Origin: a virus | Virus record (IMG/VR): IMGVR_UViG_3300036851_000065 | Span: 1-54,144 of that record | Length of the DNA stretch: 54,144 bases | Reading direction: 5' to 3' (one strand) | Shown: in pieces, positions 24,001 to 33,600 of the stretch | Numbering within the stretch: position 1 is the first letter of the stretch | How the letters are laid out: the number at the start of each line of letters is the position of its first letter | Made by a program: the position numbers and the translations under genes | The notes under the pieces: model-generated | The model's database searches: none | What the model saw: only the letters and a program-made list of their open reading frames with translations | What the model was told of the DNA's origin: nothing

Positions 24001-25773
24001 CACTTAGATGAATTGGAACAGGATGCTAACAAAGCTAAATTATTATTTAATTCATTAGGCACAGAAATTATAGCAAGTATCACACCAACTGGTAGGGCAT
24101 TTGATTTAATAGATGGGGCATTGCAAAGATTAAAGGCAAGCGGTGATCCTGCTGCCGATGCTATGATTAAGACATTTAATGCGTTTAAGCAAGGCAAGGA
24201 TGCAGTTAATGCGGCAGAGGTTAATCTAGCAATATTCCAAGCAAGAATAGAAGCGTTATCTGCTATTGGTGATCCATCCGCAGCTACTCTACAAAAAGGT
24301 TTGGACCTCGTTACAAAGATAGTTAATGTTGGAGCGTTAGAGGGCGGAGAAAAAGGCGCAGATGCTATTTTTCAAGCGACTAAAAGCTTTGCTGATCTAC
24401 TAAAGAGCGGGGAGGCTATCAAACCAGAGGATTTCCTACCCACCGTTAAACTTTATGCTGAATTATCAGGGGCTACGCAAGGACTAACAGATAAAAATAT
24501 TGCTTATCAAGCTATTCTAGATTCTCTTGGTTTGGAGTACGAACTACTGGGAGAACGGGCACGAGTATCCCTCGGACAAATAAGTGAGGAAACAGCCGAA
24601 CTTATTGAGAATTTAACTGAGCTTCAAGGTTCGCTATTAGAAGACTACACTCTTAAACGGGCTGACCTCCAAGCTAGAAAACAAGGGGGAGAGTTTGAGG
24701 GTAAAGAAGGAGAATTCGCAGCCCAAGACAAGCAATTAAAAGCTCTTGAAGAGCAGATCATACGAGTTACAGACGCCTATATAAATGCCGAAGAAACTAT
24801 TCCCGGTTTTGAAACCGTGGTAGATGAATTTGCGGCTTCATTGACTAATGTAGTTGGATTACATGATGCTGAAGTTTTAAGTACGGATCAACTAATTGCT
24901 CGATTATTTAGCTTAGCTGATACGTACGGCTTAACAGGTGCCCAAGTAGATATCCTTGGAAATAAGCTGGTTGCTTTAGCTGATACTGCTCGACAAATTG
25001 ATGCCATCAAAGCAAGCTTTGGCATTTCTGCTGAGGTAGATTTAAGTGGGGCTATTAAAGCCCTTCAAGCCCTAAGAAATAGCGTTTCATCTATGGCTAA
25101 ACTCCCTATTATTGGTAATATTATAGGCGGGGCTGGTCTTGGTCCAATTGATAATGCTCTTCAACAATTAATTAATGCTCAAAGCTCTATTGGTGGGGCT
25201 GGCTCAAGTTTAGGGGCTGTGTATACAGGCGGCGCAGGTTCAGGAGGTCCGGGTGGTAGCGCGCCAACAACTAAAGCTCCTAAAGGTCCGGGGTTAGATG
25301 TTTCAACAATAGATATTCCTGATGCTATTGCTACCGCATATAACAGGGATGCCTTGATTCAAGAAGCTATTAGAAGAGCCAAAGCACTACAAGCTAAGAT
25401 TCCGGGTGCTGCAAAAGAAGCTTCTAATGATATCGTAGAGCTATTAAAGGGTACTCAGAGAATTCTTGAAGTTAGGGGCGTTAAAGACGATCTATTAAGA
25501 CGAGCCCTAGAAGAACTAGCTGATATCGAAAAGAAGAGACTTGAATTTGAAACAAAAGCTGACACTATTCGAAGAATTCGGGTGGGTTCAGGCAGCTTTG
25601 CAGCGATTGCTAATGTTCCCGTTAATACACAAACAGGGGTAAGCCTTGGCGGGGCTCAGGGACCAATTAATATCTCATTGAACTTAAATGGAACTGTATT
25701 GACGCCAGCGCAGTTAGCACAATTTGCTGATTTAGTAGCAGCGGCACTAAAACGTCAAATTGCGAATGGTTGA
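21016..25773 (+). CDS. Tape measure protein
   Basis: 1585 residues from TTG 21016, three bases after the GT stop. Helical Gln/Ala-rich segments dominate. A TP901-type core lies around residues 340-600 (DTAFETATPLAEMVKAADDI, GLSIDETIATAQVLSQVT). Hydrophobic helices occur near 325-345, 655-690 and 745-800. A Gly/Ser-rich hinge is seen near 1390-1420. It sets tail length: at roughly 1.5 angstrom per residue the tail would be near 240 nm. The hydrophobic segments could help DNA cross the membrane. Confidence 0.93.
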   Translation: MADITSRVKFLGDASQLLQTYRAIGAQASLLDRQINAINRASLQIKGFAIQGPGITAARAFETYFGPGIRDVKTEFDSINKVLKTTGETFIQVGKQGKFLTGTFEEIHGNTDDILKATQAYSGALSTNAQALSATRQAYLSTTGPVNQRINLLKKQLALEVQQGIISKQTADSIIDRERRLRNYDRAPALQNYVKQKAQAFQALALARAEIDRAIAAPPTVGPASLQNIPKNILRELYARGLPRDPAAQFARGAEATVTGDLIHGTQRAAIQFRDMNGVLQQAQVEWDKNGKAITRFGGNLSGLQNLLNQTVRNLQKVVQWTAATTLVFGTLAFAASELSTLVNLDKSLKQLSITAQSTSEQTRGLFSNLADTAFETATPLAEMVKAADDIALATRKAGSTSKEYQQDILNLSQAVGIFTNLTGVDTVQATDLLTSAMKQLGIETEDVVGVLSKITAVAGGQSNAIADIAQVLAVMSEAARQAGLSIDETIATAQVLSQVTAKSPAEIATAFKNLTGSLDSTAGTKALAKFNIDLRDSAGNLRNILDIYGEISDKIRQGVIAPDQVKGLVKAIAGGPRRVPDAAALLSNIDQIEAVTLRSVSATNEALIANAKILDTTAAKLTQLKVIVDRFAFEKFGPALKDTVEVFLQAATSLVDVLNSVDAGAISTALTLAGMFLALRIGGGILARFVGGIFSMVESLNATRIAAVGAGQAVAQFGAKAAVAQQLAGARGGITPAGIKSGAASLIGYGAIGAGLTAATGGNPLQVVGGGLQGVGLAALAIPHPFAKAAAAAAILGGTFLQMATASNEAAQSVDNVAASAEEVLTAFAAYSEARDILENLGKTQKELSTSIENLTSKQNKSASDLALLNDFQSQYVQNTLAMADANVKLADAQQILNDKIGPGFQEAIAAATSGRLNPEQLQELIKEYQYAILRATRPDLTLPEEIDIPDVQRAGFLPYNLSPVDTAYVPTQTTQPLRLQQADVEAPVPLVDLHLDELEQDANKAKLLFNSLGTEIIASITPTGRAFDLIDGALQRLKASGDPAADAMIKTFNAFKQGKDAVNAAEVNLAIFQARIEALSAIGDPSAATLQKGLDLVTKIVNVGALEGGEKGADAIFQATKSFADLLKSGEAIKPEDFLPTVKLYAELSGATQGLTDKNIAYQAILDSLGLEYELLGERARVSLGQISEETAELIENLTELQGSLLEDYTLKRADLQARKQGGEFEGKEGEFAAQDKQLKALEEQIIRVTDAYINAEETIPGFETVVDEFAASLTNVVGLHDAEVLSTDQLIARLFSLADTYGLTGAQVDILGNKLVALADTARQIDAIKASFGISAEVDLSGAIKALQALRNSVSSMAKLPIIGNIIGGAGLGPIDNALQQLINAQSSIGGAGSSLGAVYTGGAGSGGPGGSAPTTKAPKGPGLDVSTIDIPDAIATAYNRDALIQEAIRRAKALQAKIPGAAKEASNDIVELLKGTQRILEVRGVKDDLLRRALEELADIEKKRLEFETKADTIRRIRVGSGSFAAIANVPVNTQTGVSLGGAQGPINISLNLNGTVLTPAQLAQFADLVAAALKRQIANG

Positions 25774-25862
25774 TAGGATGGAAAACATGACATGGAGTAG
25801 AAAAAGATGACATTGAAATCTTAACTGAGGCTATTAAATACTTGGATAAGGGGGAATAATTA
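25774..25862 (+). other. Short gap with coding-like remnant
   Basis: This 89-base gap has no gene with a usable start. One frame reads VEKDDIEILTEAIKYLDKGE then TAA at the end of the gap, but is preceded by TGA without ATG, GTG or TTG. It may be the tail of a decayed gene or reflect an indel. AAGGGGGAATAATTA before 25863 is the next ribosome binding site. Confidence 0.35.
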
Positions 25863-26615
25863 ATGCCGCTAGGACCAGCACAGGCTTATTTAGCTAACTA
25901 CAATTCTTATCAATTACCGGGCTATGTTCAGCGAGAGTCTTTAGACTCTTCCATGAATATAGCAAGTCATTATGGCCCCTATGCCGATGGTTCGGAATCA
26001 GAGTATACAGGGCTTCAAAATAAACTTATGTCTCTTACATTAAAAGTGTGGGAGCCCGATTACTTATCATGTAAAAATGAGGTACAGAAAGCAGCTACTA
26101 TACTTAGAAGTAAGAAAGGTGATTTTGCCCCTCTATATCTTCAATATACTGATAGATATTATGAGGCTATGACACAAACAATCAGAGAAGAAAAGACCGC
26201 TGGCGAATCCGTTAGAACATTAGAGTATGAAGTACAGCTTGAATGTAAGCCTTGGCTTACTAGTGTATCAGGCTACACAATTACAGGTACAGGCACGGTA
26301 ACTACAGATGCAGTAGGCAGAACGATAGATGACGGTGGTTGGACTCCAACCTTGATTACTGTTACTGGTACAAATGTAACAATTTCAGGCTATTTAGACA
26401 ACGGCGATCCTACAGGATTTGTTAGCATTTCTGGTGCTGTTACAGGCATGGTTATTGACTCTGATGATTTCACTGCTGAAATTTCGGGGATTAATAGAAA
26501 CGAAAAAATGTTATGGACAGAGTATAGAACATATGTAGGTCCGGGTAGAACAACTTTCGTAATTACAGGAGCATCATCTTGTACCATACAATATAACAAT
26601 AGATGGTACATATAA
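25863..26615 (+). CDS. Distal tail protein (Dit-like), copy 1
   Basis: 250 residues from ATG 25863. The N-terminal half (PGYVQRESLDSSMNIASHYG, then SEYTGLQNKLMSLTLKVW) resembles Dit N-terminal domains that form the ring at the tail tip. The C-terminal half is a beta-sandwich ending in a YNNRWYI signature. The same architecture recurs at the C-terminus of the 27688 protein with clear similarity (PGY.Q.ES.DS, LECKPWL, GGW.P...TVTGTN), so the domain has been duplicated. Confidence 0.8.
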   Translation: MPLGPAQAYLANYNSYQLPGYVQRESLDSSMNIASHYGPYADGSESEYTGLQNKLMSLTLKVWEPDYLSCKNEVQKAATILRSKKGDFAPLYLQYTDRYYEAMTQTIREEKTAGESVRTLEYEVQLECKPWLTSVSGYTITGTGTVTTDAVGRTIDDGGWTPTLITVTGTNVTISGYLDNGDPTGFVSISGAVTGMVIDSDDFTAEISGINRNEKMLWTEYRTYVGPGRTTFVITGASSCTIQYNNRWYI

Positions 26616-26626
26616 GGAGGTTAATT

Positions 26627-27634
26627 ATGGTAGCAAGAAAACTAGACGGGTGGGACCACTACGGTACATCACAACTGGGAAGAAAAATAGCCACAATTCT
26701 AAACGTGCCTGTGGTTGCCTCTCCCGGTAGATTTGGCGGGGGCATGATAACGGGACCCAACCTAAATTCAGGGTTCACAGACACAATTGATAGCCAAGCT
26801 ACATTTATTGTAGGTATGGCTGTAAGATTTGTGGGGGCCTTACCATCAGCAACATCTGTAGTACTAGGATTTTTAGATACAGGTACACTTCATACTGATC
26901 TAAGAATAAGTAGCGGTGGAATTTTAACTGTTACTAGAAATGCTAGTTTATTAGGAACGGGTACCGCTGTATTAGTAGCAAACACTTGGTACTATATTGA
27001 AATGAAGGTTACAATCAACGATTCAACAGGTGTAGCAGTAGTTAAAGTTAATAATACTACAGATATTAACTTATCTGATGTAGATACTAGAAATGCTGCC
27101 AACTCTACAGCTAATCAAATTCGTGTATTTGGTGTAACAAATAATCCTGTTACATGGAACGTTGATGACTATTATGTGTTTGACTCTACCGGATCAGTAA
27201 ATAATGACTTTAATGGTCCAGCTAGAGTTTGGACAGGTTTTGCATCAGAGGCGGGAAACTCAGCACAATTTACAGGAACACCGGGACCAAACTTCGCTAA
27301 TGCTAATGATGCGTCATCAGACGATGACGGTAGCTATAACTTTTCATCAACCGCTAATCATATTGATTCATTTAAGTTTGATGATCCTCCAATTACTTCT
27401 GGTACAGCCACAGCTTTCCAGCATGTTATTACTGCGAGAACAGATGGGGCGGGGGCTAGATCACTAGCAGCACATCAAAGAGAAGGATCAACTAATTATG
27501 CTGAGGCGGGACAAAGCTTATCAGCTTCATGGGCTATGCACAGATTCATAAGAGATACCAACCCTGCTACATCGGCGGCTATTACTGCGGCAGAATTAAA
27601 AGATGACGAGTGGGGCTACAAACTAATCAGTTAA
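26627..27634 (+). CDS. LamG-like tail fibre protein
   Basis: 335 residues. ATG 26627 follows TAAGGAGG; an upstream in-frame start at 26603 lies within the previous gene. The middle reads as a concanavalin/LamG-type jelly roll (ITGPNLNSGF near the start, NTWYYIEMKVTINDSTGVAVVKVNN, then NVDDYYVFDSTG). Such domains in phage tail tips usually bind host glycans. The C-terminal part is similar in style to phage appendage tips. Confidence 0.78.
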   Translation: MVARKLDGWDHYGTSQLGRKIATILNVPVVASPGRFGGGMITGPNLNSGFTDTIDSQATFIVGMAVRFVGALPSATSVVLGFLDTGTLHTDLRISSGGILTVTRNASLLGTGTAVLVANTWYYIEMKVTINDSTGVAVVKVNNTTDINLSDVDTRNAANSTANQIRVFGVTNNPVTWNVDDYYVFDSTGSVNNDFNGPARVWTGFASEAGNSAQFTGTPGPNFANANDASSDDDGSYNFSSTANHIDSFKFDDPPITSGTATAFQHVITARTDGAGARSLAAHQREGSTNYAEAGQSLSASWAMHRFIRDTNPATSAAITAAELKDDEWGYKLIS

Positions 27635-27640
27635 GGAACC

Positions 27641-27660
27641 GTTTACAATACAATGTAAAC
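27641..27660 (+). other. Intergenic hairpin
   Basis: GTTTACA (27641-27647) pairs with TGTAAAC (27654-27660) around ATACAA. No U tract follows, so it is not a terminator. It may stabilise mRNA ahead of the long repeat-protein gene. Confidence 0.4.
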
Positions 27661-27687
27661 TCCACAATATGATGTTGGAGGGAGATA

Positions 27688-30600
27688 ATGCCAAAACAGC
27701 CTAACGTTAGGGTTAGTCAAGATGTAGTTGAGGCTCTTATTTCCCTTCCAGCAACACCTGACAGTATTGTCGGGGCTGCTGTTACCCAAGATGTTATCGA
27801 AGCACTTATCTCTGATCAAGGTAACGTACGAGTTAGCCAAAACGTTATAGAAGCTCTTATATCTGATACCCGCAATGTTCTAGTTTCACAAGATATAATC
27901 GAAGTTTTAATTTCTGTACCAGCCACGCCAGATACGGCTGTTGGTGCTGCAGTAACACAAGATGTTATTGAAGTTCTTATCTCGGATGCGGGGAAAGTTC
28001 TTGTCTCACAAGATGTAATTGAAATACTTATATCCTATGATCCCGGTATTACGTCATCTTATGCGCACGCTCAATCACAAGCTGATATCAAGAAAACAAA
28101 TAATGTTCATGGTCAAGCACAAGGTGATATTAAAACTACCTACTATCAGCATGCTCAGGCGCAGGGTTTTATAGGCGGTACTAATTTTCAACAAGGCCAA
28201 TCTCAGGGTACAATATTAACAAATGTATCTCAGCATGGTCAAGCTCAGGCCGATATCCTTCAAACTTACTTTGCTCATGGTCAGGCTCAGACATTTATTA
28301 GAAAGAGTGTTGGCTATGGACAGGCGCGAGCTTCGATACAAACTCTTAGATTATTAGATACCTTTAGTCGCAACGAAGACGTCGGTGTATTAGGAACACC
28401 CGATATTGGCCCCACATACGAGCTTATTGAGGCAGATCAACTTATTGCTCCTACTGGTTGGGGCTCAATTGAAGTAAACGGATTTACCGCGAGAATTGTT
28501 TGGACAGTTCTTGGTGCAAACGTATGGATAGAGAATCCTGTTAGTGTTTTAGATCATGAAGCATCCATTGAATTTAGTTATGATAATACCTCACCATTAT
28601 ATAGCTCTTTTTATTTAGAACTTATAGGTGGAGTAACTAATAACTTCAATGACAACGTTGGAATATTTTTTGAAGAAGTCGCGGGTCTTACGCGGTTTTC
28701 TTTATATGCTAATGTTGGCGGTAACTTTGAAGAGAGTTCTTCCACAGCTTTTCCATTAGTAGGGAATGAAACTTATGTACTAAAATACACGGTTTCTGGC
28801 GGTGTTTTGAGAGGAAAGGTTTGGAATATATCTGGTCCTGAACCGGATTGGATGGCAGAACTAATCTTATCTGGACCTAACGTTTCCGGGTACGTTCAAT
28901 TTTTCGCAAGAACAGTTTCAGAAACTCTTCCTAATATTTTAACACTAGATAATTGGAACGTTCTTTCGGCTGAACCTGTATTGCCACACGCTCAGGCCCA
29001 AGCTGACATAAAAGCAACACTAAATAAACACGGACAAGCACAAGCTATGGTTGTTAGAAGACTAGCTTCTGGACAAGCTAAAGCAAAAATCAATGCTTTT
29101 GGTGTCAATAAACACGCACAGACTCGTGCAGTAATAATAAAATCCGCTGGTTATGGTCAGGCACGAGCAGATATTCTTAAAACAACTAGAGCATTTGCTC
29201 AGGCTAGAACGCAAATTAATCAATCTAAGCAGACAGGTCAAGCTCAGGCTGATATCCTTAAAACCACTAATAGGGTTGCCCAAGCCCGAGCTAAAATAAT
29301 ACTCAAAAGGTCTAGCCACGCTCAGACGCAAGCCTATATAAAGATACGGGTTACGGCCTCAGCACAAGCGGAAGGTTTTATAAAAGCGCCTTCATTTAGT
29401 TCTGGGCAATCTAATGCTCTTATTGATAGTGCAATTAAGAATATATACGGTCAAGCGCAAACTCTTATTGAGCAAACCTATTCAACTTCGGGCCAAACAC
29501 AGGCACACATTTGGAAAACTGTATGGAAATTAGCCCAAGCACAAGCTGCTATACGAAAACAATCAAGTAATTCGGGCCAAGCTCGGGCTTATATAGCCAC
29601 GCCGTTTGCTCAGGGTCAAGCACAAGCATTAATTACCACTACAACACCATCGGGTCAAGCACAAGCATTTATTATTAAGACAGTTGGTTACGGCCAAGCA
29701 CAAGGAAGAATAAAGGCTACTAGAAGTTTTTATGGGCAGGCGCAAGGTTACATAAGACGAGGATTTATGCGTCATGGGCAAGCGAGGGCTATGGTAAAGG
29801 CCGTTAATAGGAAACACGGGCAAGCACAAGGCTATATTGCTCGATCCATTGCGTTTGGTCAGGCGCAGGCAGTCATTAGAAGTGGAATAAATACAGGACA
29901 AGTCCAAGCATATATCAAGAAAATACTTACATCTAATGGGCAAGCACAAGCGTTTATTGCTAGAGGGTTGAAATACGGACAAGCACAAGCGTATATTACA
30001 GGAGAACAAGAAAGATATCTTGTTAAGTATAATAACTACATTCTTCCGGGGTATGCTCAGCATGAAAGTATAGATTCAGATATGGGCATATTCAATCACT
30101 ATGCTGCTTATGAAGATTCGTCTTTGTCTGAGTATGCGGGGTTAAAAAATAAGTTAATTTCTCTACAAATGAAGGTAGCAGGAGAGAATTACCACGATTC
30201 CAAAGAACAAATCCAAGTTGCAGCTACGGTGCTGCGTTCACGATCATCCGGGTTTAGCCTATTGTACATTCAACGAAGTGATAGGCACTATGAAGCTTTG
30301 GGTAAGAAGATTTCAATGGAATCAACAGCCCAACAATCAGGTAAACTTATTGATTACAATATTGAGTTTGAATGCAAGCCTTGGTTAATAAGCGATGCTG
30401 TTTATACTGTCTCTGGCACAGCCACGGTACAAGCTATAAGAACGTTGTACGACGGCGGTTGGAGCCCTGTTACTCTAACCGTCACAGGAACCAACATTAC
30501 GGTTTCAGGCTATACAAATACTGAGCAATTTACAGGATTTGTTACTATCTCGGGAGTTACAAATAATCTCATTCTTGACACAGAAAAAGAGGGTTATGCC

Positions 30601-30690
30601 ACTCTTTACGTTGGGCCGGGGACAACAACATTTGAAATAACAGGCGCTACAGATTGTGTAATTTCGTACCATAATAGATGGTACCTTTAA
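27688..30690 (+). CDS. Giant repeat tail protein with second Dit-like domain
   Basis: 1000 residues from ATG 27688 with TGGAGGGAG upstream. Domains: residues 6-116, six copies of a VxVSQDVIExLIS repeat; about 125-219, seven copies of a 13-15 residue xGQAQAxI repeat; about 220-430, a jelly-roll-like insert starting LLDTFSRNEDVG; about 432-770, 25 more GQAQAxI repeats; about 772-1000, a Dit-like domain paralogous to the gene at 25863. It probably forms a baseplate ring with a long extended arm that reaches the host. The repeats are strongly diverged at DNA level, arguing for maintenance by selection. Function inferred from position and domains. Confidence 0.82.
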   Translation: MPKQPNVRVSQDVVEALISLPATPDSIVGAAVTQDVIEALISDQGNVRVSQNVIEALISDTRNVLVSQDIIEVLISVPATPDTAVGAAVTQDVIEVLISDAGKVLVSQDVIEILISYDPGITSSYAHAQSQADIKKTNNVHGQAQGDIKTTYYQHAQAQGFIGGTNFQQGQSQGTILTNVSQHGQAQADILQTYFAHGQAQTFIRKSVGYGQARASIQTLRLLDTFSRNEDVGVLGTPDIGPTYELIEADQLIAPTGWGSIEVNGFTARIVWTVLGANVWIENPVSVLDHEASIEFSYDNTSPLYSSFYLELIGGVTNNFNDNVGIFFEEVAGLTRFSLYANVGGNFEESSSTAFPLVGNETYVLKYTVSGGVLRGKVWNISGPEPDWMAELILSGPNVSGYVQFFARTVSETLPNILTLDNWNVLSAEPVLPHAQAQADIKATLNKHGQAQAMVVRRLASGQAKAKINAFGVNKHAQTRAVIIKSAGYGQARADILKTTRAFAQARTQINQSKQTGQAQADILKTTNRVAQARAKIILKRSSHAQTQAYIKIRVTASAQAEGFIKAPSFSSGQSNALIDSAIKNIYGQAQTLIEQTYSTSGQTQAHIWKTVWKLAQAQAAIRKQSSNSGQARAYIATPFAQGQAQALITTTTPSGQAQAFIIKTVGYGQAQGRIKATRSFYGQAQGYIRRGFMRHGQARAMVKAVNRKHGQAQGYIARSIAFGQAQAVIRSGINTGQVQAYIKKILTSNGQAQAFIARGLKYGQAQAYITGEQERYLVKYNNYILPGYAQHESIDSDMGIFNHYAAYEDSSLSEYAGLKNKLISLQMKVAGENYHDSKEQIQVAATVLRSRSSGFSLLYIQRSDRHYEALGKKISMESTAQQSGKLIDYNIEFECKPWLISDAVYTVSGTATVQAIRTLYDGGWSPVTLTVTGTNITVSGYTNTEQFTGFVTISGVTNNLILDTEKEGYATLYVGPGTTTFEITGATDCVISYHNRWYL
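28060..28344 (+). repeat. GQAQAxI protein-repeat block 1
   Basis: Seven degenerate coding repeats of 13-15 codons with consensus [YH][GA]QAQAxI. Codons differ between copies, so the repeat is visible mainly at protein level. Confidence 0.9.
28983..29995 (+). repeat. GQAQAxI protein-repeat block 2
   Basis: About 25 further coding repeats, from PHAQAQADI to YGQAQAYI, ending where the Dit-like domain begins. Small residues and Gln alternate, which would suit a beta-solenoid or a fibrous stalk. Confidence 0.9.
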
Positions 30691-33600
30691 AGTGGGTGGT
30701 TACTATATTACGGGTTAGGATAACGGACTTTGATGGATCAAATCCAATAAATTTGGAAAGAGCCAAGAACATAACAGAGTTTGAAGCTGTTAATACACCT
30801 GATGAGGGCGTGTCTTTTGACATTGCAAAAAATGATCCCAAGGCCGAAATATTAAATCCTGATACAGTGGCGGGATTTACAAAGTTTTGGGAGGTTTGGG
30901 AAACTACAACTAATGAGCGTCTAAATTATGGGTCAATTACCTCTATAACAGAACAAGGCTCTGATTATAGGGTGGTAGGAGCGGGAAGATCAAGCCTATT
31001 AGCTGACTTCAGAAAATCAAAGAAGACTTTTTACACTCCCATTGACTCTATTGTTGATGATCTTCGTTATGAAAACCTAGCCATCCAACCAAGAACAACA
31101 ACACTTGTTCCTCGTGCTGAGTCTAGCGCCAGTCAAACTACTATCTTCGGTAGTTCAGTAATAAGGGATGAGAAGTATGCTGGTCTTAGTAAACAAACTA
31201 AAGATAATGCTATTGATGATAATTTCGGCCTTATAAAACCCGGAGAAATCGAACCGCCTAATACATATTTCTCAACCGATTCATATTGGGCAGGTCAATC
31301 TGTTTCAGACAGCCATGTTATTGATTTAGGAGATACCTATGATGTAAGTAAACTCCTTTTAATCCTTCCGTGGTGGGGAGGTATAGAAAGGAAAGGAAAC
31401 AGAACATATGATTTTGAAATAGCGTATGCTGATGATACCGAAGCTCCGCTTGTTACCTATCAAGGTAAAAAAATTGGTCCCTTTCATCCTATATTTGATA
31501 CAGGGGCGGATAGCAGGCTTGTTGTAGGAAATCAGCCGGGGGCTTCATTTTATTTGGGAGCTACAGCAAGTGGTATAGGTCTTGACGATCCCACCTTCTA
31601 TACAGCTTTAAGTTCACCGGGACCCGTAAATTGTAGGTATATTAGAACAAGAGTATACGATGTTCATGCTTGGTATGGAAGTGTTCTTGACACTAATCCG
31701 TCTCTTGATGGGTGGGATTTTCAATGTGATCCTGATTATCAGCCGGGAGATTTTGGTACTGATCCCGCTGATGCCGAAGGAATTATGACGGATAAAGTTA
31801 TTAACGAAAGAGTTTTAGAGCCTGCTAATGATTGCTTTGCTTCTATAGTAGAAATGGGAGTATATCAAGAAATTCTATCAAAGGATGAGATAAAACCCCT
31901 TGCTTTGCAACGAATTGATAACAATAATCTTCAAATAATATACAACCATATTCCTGATCCAAGCGAGACAATTACCACGCCTAATGGGTTTAGAAAGTTT
32001 GAGCCGGGAGGTTTCTTTAGACAAATTAGTGTCGATTATAGTGGTGCTAATACTACTTATAATAAATTTTATGATTCTGATTGTGCAGGTTGCTATCCAG
32101 ATGGGTTCAATTTTGGTGTAATTGATCAGAATAATAGTCTTGTTATATCTAGGGATCAAACATCAGGAGTTGGAGTTACCGTCAAATCGGGAGCTTATAC
32201 AAGTCTTGTATTAATGAAAGGGGCTTCTGATGCTACTGTTACATTAGCGGATTCATGGCCCGCAATTACTGATCCTCTATCATGGGGAGGAAGTTATTCA
32301 TATACAACAGTTCAAAATGATTATGCTATTCTTCATTTCAGGGGCCAATCATTGAAGTGGTATGCTACAATACCAACAGGAGAAACCGGGGCTACGGTTA
32401 AAATAGAAATACGTAACAAAAATGCTAGCGGAACATGGACGGCCTATAGTACTTTGGAGACAGGACTTATATTACCCAATAATATAGCTTCTGAGGTTGT
32501 GTATGAGATAACATATGAATCAGGTATTCTAGCTGCCAATACGGTATACCAGTTAAAGATAACTAATTTAAATGGGGGTTATTGTTCGATAGATTCATTT
32601 GAAGGTTATTGGTCAGCCTCCATGACGCAGTACAATGAAGATAATCACCGAATTAATGTAAGTGCGCCTGAAAGACTTACACAAGTCTATGACAGCAGAT
32701 TTAGTGGCGGCTCTATGTATCGTTGGAACAACAATACTTTCTTTAACTTCCACTTTGAGGGAGACAGAGTAGTAATTCTATCAGCTAAGGGTAGAAATCA
32801 CGGTAAGCTTAGGTTAATTCTCCTAAAAGGTAATGGGCCATCATATTATGATGAATACCCTAACGATAATCAAGTATTTATTCCGGGCGGAAGTCCTACA
32901 GATGGCAGTATTTCTATTGATCTTGAAACAAGTAGACGTGGAGCGGAAATTACACAGTTTGTAGCATTTGACTCTAATGAGTACTTTCCAAACGGCTTAC
33001 CTTGGGGTAAATATCTAGTTGGTATTTATTTACTACCATCTGAGATAGAAACATATACAACTACAGATGATGTGGATGCTAATAATTTCATTGACAGGTG
33101 TTCTGATTGTACTGATCCTACAGGAGAAGCAGTTGAGATAAATAAGTATGTTTATCTAGACGCTATCGCTGTTCACGAAAAGGTGGGGCTATCAATTTCC
33201 TTTGAAAACGAAACTCACTTAGATATATTACGTGCAGTAGCTGAAGCTGTGCAAGCTGAGTGGGACGTTACCGAACAAGGAGTACGTTTAGAGCCCCGTA
33301 TTGGAATAGATACAGAAGAAGTATTGAGAGAAGGACAAAACACGCTGGTAGACTGGCAAGTAGTTAACGATGTAAATAGGGTGGCTTCTATTCTTGTATC
33401 TACTGGTGCAGATATTGATGGGCTTCCTTTGTTCGCTATAACAGAAAATAAGGAAACTCGACAAACATTAGGTAGAACAGTCATGCGGCAGCAGGACTTT
33501 AGAAATATAGCCGACTATTTTCAACTTATCGGAATGTCACGAACAGAATTAAAGAAGAGACAGGTACCAGAAAAAAGAATAACAGTAACGCATATTTCTT

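Noticed and set aside
29629-30063. Minus-strand ORF of 144 codons in the repeat gene
   Set aside because: It is a shadow of the GQAQAxI repeats, with Leu/Cys-rich composition generated by their complement, and has no ribosome binding site.
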